Shown here one piece after another: positions 13,957-16,023 of a stretch of 16,023 nt of DNA. The stretch lies in contig CAYOHP010000147.1 of NCBI GenBank assembly GCA_964403795.1, positions 1 to 16,023 on the forward strand, read 5' to 3'. The stretch is from CAYOHP01 sp964403795 [NCBI: uncultured bacterium] (GTDB lineage Bacteria; Muiribacteriota; UBA6191; CAZXTJ01). The notes below the pieces were generated by a model. The model saw nothing but the letters and a program-made list of their open reading frames with translations, searched no databases and had not been told where the DNA came from. Both the position numbers and the translations under genes were made by a program. Position 1 is the first letter of the stretch, and each line of letters opens with the position of its first letter.

Positions 13957-15435
13957 TCACATGGCTTCGCGGATCGGCCTCAGGATCTCCCGCTCGAGGG
14001 TCCGGGAGATCCGCTCCAGGCTCTCCTCGACGGGACGGCGGCCCTCGAGCGCCGAGCCCATCTCCTCCTGGAAGATCCGCTCGGCGGGATCGAAGTTCGG
14101 CATCGCCGGCCGGGCCCTCGCGGTCTGCATCTGCTCCATGAAGACCGCCAGCATGGCGTCGGCCTCGCCCCGGCGCTTCTCGAGTGCTTGCCGGGTCGTG
14201 GGGATCTGGGAGAGCGCTCGCGACCAGTGCTCCTGGTAGCGCTCGCTGCCCACGTAGTCGAGGAAGGCCACCGCCGCCTCCCGGTCGACGCAGGTCGGCA
14301 TCATCACCAGGTTGTTCCCGCCCACCGTCGAGGAGGTCCCGGCCGGCCCCTGGGGCACCAGGCTGGCCGCCACCTCGGGCAGGCGCCGCTTGTAGGTGGC
14401 GACGTTCCAGGGACCCGAGAGCACCATGGCGAGGCGACCCTCGAGGAAGGCCCGGTCCTTGTTGGTGCCGGAGCGCCACATGCCGCCTTCCACCACCACC
14501 TCGCGGATCGGGTCCTGGCGGGTGGCACCGGTCCAGCCCTCCATGGGGAGCGGCACGCCCCGGGCGTCGATGGGGAAGGGACGCCGGGCCAGGTCCACCC
14601 AGAACCGGTAGGCCTTGCGGGCCGAGACCGCCGAGAGCGAGACCTGGTAGGCCATCCCCGGGTCCTCGCTGAAGATGGCGCCGCCGAAGCTGTGCAGGAA
14701 GGGCAGCGACCACCAGAGCGTGTTCTCCATGCCGAAGCCCGCGGTGCCCCGCCCGGGATCGGTGAGCGCCGCCCCGTAGCGCACCAGCTCGTCCCAGGTG
14801 GCCGGCGCCCGCTCGGGATCGAGGCCGGCGGCCTTGATCACCTCGGCCCGCTCGCGAAAGAGCGCCCGGTTGCGGAACAGCACCAGGCAGTTGGTCTGCT
14901 CCGGGATCCCGAAGAGGCCGTGGGTCAGGCGCCCCTGGCCGTCGGGCACCCCCACCAGGTTCGACGCCAGCGCCGCCTCCACGAAGCGGCCCTTGACCTT
15001 CTCGAGGTCGGCGAAAGGCGAGCCCGGCAGGGTGTCGAGCCGTACCGCGGCCCGTCCCCAGGCCAGCGCGGCCACGTGGGCCACGTCGATCCGGCACAGG
15101 TCGGGAGTGGTCCGGGACAGCGCCGCCGACTTGATCCGGGTGTCGAGTCCCTCGTGCGGCACCCGGTCGAGCACGATCTCGAGCTTGCGCCCCCGCCGGT
15201 GCGAGAACTCCTCGGCGAACTCGTCGGCCAGGCGCCTGAAGACCTGGAGCTCCTCGTTGTTGTGGCTGGTCCAGACGGTGAGCCGCCCCATGCGGGAGCG
15301 AGGTCCCTCGCCGCCGCACCCGCCGACCGCCAGCACGATCATCAGGAGGAAGGCCGGGAGCGGCACTCCGAGCCTCGCTCGAGCTGCCCACCCGACCGAC
15401 CCGTCCCCGGGAGCCTGGTTCCTCGCTCGCTGCAC
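13957..15435 (-). CDS. Family-1 extracellular solute-binding lipoprotein (ABC importer type)
   Basis: A 492-residue protein if GTG 15435 is the start; I chose it because GGAGGAG lies 6 bases upstream and it gives a proper lipoprotein signal: basic stretch (R19, R21), hydrophobic core (about 24-36) and lipobox VGGC with Cys40. An open frame extends to 15588 but has no better start. The mature protein matches the MalE/UgpB-type sugar-binding pattern: LTVWTSHNNEE (52-62), IPEQTNCLVLFRN (177-189), PATWDELVRYGAALTDPG (211-228), a Trp-rich ligand region MENTLWWSLPFLHSFGG, then LAMVLSGPWNVATYK and GGNNLVMMP. The ligand is likely a carbohydrate or similar polyol, not identifiable further. No permease or ATPase gene lies next to it, so it is an orphan here. 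A strong hairpin follows its stop codon. Confidence 0.9.
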   Translation of the reverse strand: MQRARNQAPGDGSVGWAARARLGVPLPAFLLMIVLAVGGCGGEGPRSRMGRLTVWTSHNNEELQVFRRLADEFAEEFSHRRGRKLEIVLDRVPHEGLDTRIKSAALSRTTPDLCRIDVAHVAALAWGRAAVRLDTLPGSPFADLEKVKGRFVEAALASNLVGVPDGQGRLTHGLFGIPEQTNCLVLFRNRALFRERAEVIKAAGLDPERAPATWDELVRYGAALTDPGRGTAGFGMENTLWWSLPFLHSFGGAIFSEDPGMAYQVSLSAVSARKAYRFWVDLARRPFPIDARGVPLPMEGWTGATRQDPIREVVVEGGMWRSGTNKDRAFLEGRLAMVLSGPWNVATYKRRLPEVAASLVPQGPAGTSSTVGGNNLVMMPTCVDREAAVAFLDYVGSERYQEHWSRALSQIPTTRQALEKRRGEADAMLAVFMEQMQTARARPAMPNFDPAERIFQEEMGSALEGRRPVEESLERISRTLEREILRPIREAM

Positions 15436-15441
15436 GCGCCC

Positions 15442-15447
15442 TCCTCC
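15442..15447 (-). promoter_or_regulatory. Ribosome binding site that fixes the lipoprotein start
   Basis: The minus strand reads GGAGGAGGGCGC immediately before GTG 15435. This is the best Shine-Dalgarno match near any start in the window and selects this GTG over in-frame starts further upstream. Confidence 0.7.
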
Positions 15448-15453
15448 GGGACC

Positions 15454-15465
15454 CTCGCCGGCGAG
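15454..15465. promoter_or_regulatory. 12-bp perfect palindrome upstream of the lipoprotein gene
   Basis: CTCGCCGGCGAG is self-complementary, 18 bp in front of GTG 15435 and just downstream of the candidate -10 motif. Its position suits a repressor operator or a leader hairpin. It lacks the central pattern usual for LacI-family sugar regulators, and chance is possible. Confidence 0.35.
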
Positions 15466-15476
15466 CGTACCCCAGG
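15463..15476 (-). promoter_or_regulatory. Putative promoter motif upstream of the lipoprotein gene
   Basis: The minus strand reads CCTGGGGTACGCTC, identical in 13 of 14 bases to the motif in front of the VIT/VWA gene. TACGCT would be the -10 box, giving a leader of roughly 20-25 bases. No clear -35 box is visible. Confidence 0.35.
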
Positions 15477-15562
15477 GGTCTTCCGGTCGCCACGGACCGG
15501 ATCTACGTCCCGGCAGGAGGTCGACCCGGAGCTGGTTCGTCCGCGGCTCGGCCGCAGGGACC

Positions 15563-15579
15563 TCGCCCGCGACGGGCGA
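15563..15579 (-). terminator. Hairpin downstream of the truncated membrane-protein gene
   Basis: TCGCCCG (15563-15569) and CGGGCGA (15573-15579) form a 7-bp stem with a 3-base loop, about 41 bp beyond the stop codon at 15621. No T-run follows. It may end the upstream transcript. Confidence 0.35.
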
Positions 15580-15620
15580 CGCCTGCACTGCTCCCCCTGG
15601 CGGACCCCGGGACGCTCCGG

Positions 15621-16022
15621 CTACTTCGGGGGCAGGTCGTCGAGTGCCCCGAGGAGCTGGTAGTAGATGCGGGCGGCGTAGAAGTTCCCTCCCCCCGCCG
15701 CCTGGTGGGCGAGGCGCTTGCGCGCCTCGTCGGTGACCGGCCGGTAGGCGGCGAGGGCCTGCTTGCCGCCGGCCTGCCGGACCGCCCGGACCCGTTCGAT
15801 CAGGAGTTCGAGCACCGGCCAGCGGTGGCCGCTGCCGTCGATCTCGGCCGCCAGGGTGGCGGCCAGCCTCGCCCCGTGGATCTGCCAGGCCGATCCCTCG
15901 CTTCCGGAGTCGGAGCGGGCGTGGAGCTTCTCGAGCTTCGAGAACTTCCAGGCCACCGGCAGCTTCACGGTGACCGCGTGGATGGCCCAGCTCCCGAACC
16001 AGAAGGCCGCGGTGGTGGCCGC
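15621..16022 (-). CDS. C-terminal part of a membrane-associated protein (5' truncated by the window)
   Basis: The frame is open from the right edge of the window to a TAG at 15623-15621, showing 133 residues. A GTG at 15968 is an internal candidate start, but the 18 residues before it (AATTAAFWFGSWAIHAVT) look like the end of a membrane helix in the same frame, so the protein probably starts outside the window. The rest is a soluble, basic, mostly helical tail (RWPVLELLIERVRAVRQAGG, DEARKRLAHQAAGGGNFYAARIYYQLLGAL). I recognise no family and can give no function. It reads in the same direction as the lipoprotein gene, 185 bp upstream of it, with a hairpin between them. Confidence 0.65.
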   Translation of the reverse strand, partial: AATTAAFWFGSWAIHAVTVKLPVAWKFSKLEKLHARSDSGSEGSAWQIHGARLAATLAAEIDGSGHRWPVLELLIERVRAVRQAGGKQALAAYRPVTDEARKRLAHQAAGGGNFYAARIYYQLLGALDDLPPK

Positions 16023-16023
16023 C

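Noticed and set aside
15436-15588. Longer lipoprotein start at 15588
   Set aside because: It adds 51 Pro/Gly/Arg-rich residues before the lipoprotein signal, and GTG 15435 has a much better ribosome site.
1-16023. CRISPR arrays, tRNA/rRNA genes, insertion sequences, attachment sites
   Set aside because: I found no regularly spaced repeats, cloverleaf-like segments with conserved T-arm, transposase motifs or terminal inverted repeats.

Overview
The window is about 16 kb of very GC-rich DNA (clearly above 70% G+C by eye, codon third positions almost all G or C). It is packed with protein genes and shows no RNA gene, insertion sequence, prophage or CRISPR array. The content points to a didermic, Gram-negative-type bacterium with complex signalling: an FHA-domain sigma-54 activator, a Hanks-type Ser/Thr kinase, an exosortase with a PEP-CTERM substrate, a lipoprotein and several Sec-exported proteins. 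This mix is typical of Myxococcota, Planctomycetota and neighbouring high-GC phyla. No rRNA or housekeeping marker is present, so the phylum stays open.

Layout: (1) Plus strand, 3-1933: the 3' end of a beta-propeller-like protein, then an FHA / AAA+ sigma-54 activator / Fis-type HTH regulator. (2) Minus strand, 4975-1939: a secreted protein of unknown function followed by a membrane Ser/Thr kinase that ends 5 bp from the regulator's stop codon (convergent). A sigma-54-like -24/-12 element lies upstream of the secreted gene. (3) Minus strand, 7403-5230: two exported proteins overlapping by 4 bp (ATGA), the second with a 19-residue Gly-rich tandem repeat. (4) Minus strand, 8426-7494: a membrane-anchored alpha/beta hydrolase. 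(5) Minus strand, 13874-8496: the most interesting block, a tight three-gene operon (12-bp and 9-bp gaps) encoding a polytopic VIT/VWA protein ending in a PEP-CTERM tail, an exosortase with an EpsI-like C-terminal tail, and a membrane-anchored helical-repeat protein. (6) Minus strand, 15435-13957: an orphan family-1 solute-binding lipoprotein. (7) Minus strand, 16022-15621: the C-terminal part of a membrane-associated protein that runs off the window.

Working model, part inference. The PEP-CTERM VIT/VWA protein is probably the dedicated substrate of the adjacent exosortase, an arrangement resembling the XrtK/MSEP-CTERM and XrtN/VIT pairs described in Bacteroidota, here in a very different high-GC genome. 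Separately, the kinase, the FHA activator (FHA domains bind phosphothreonine) and the sigma-54-like element in front of the kinase operon could form a small phospho-signalling loop.

No gene-free stretch exceeds 300 bp. The largest gaps are 4976-5229 (254 bp; sigma-54-like element, an 11-bp tandem repeat and a hairpin) and 15436-15620 (185 bp; a hairpin, a palindrome and a putative promoter motif). Many very long overlapping open frames exist only because stop codons are rare at this GC content; I discarded them.
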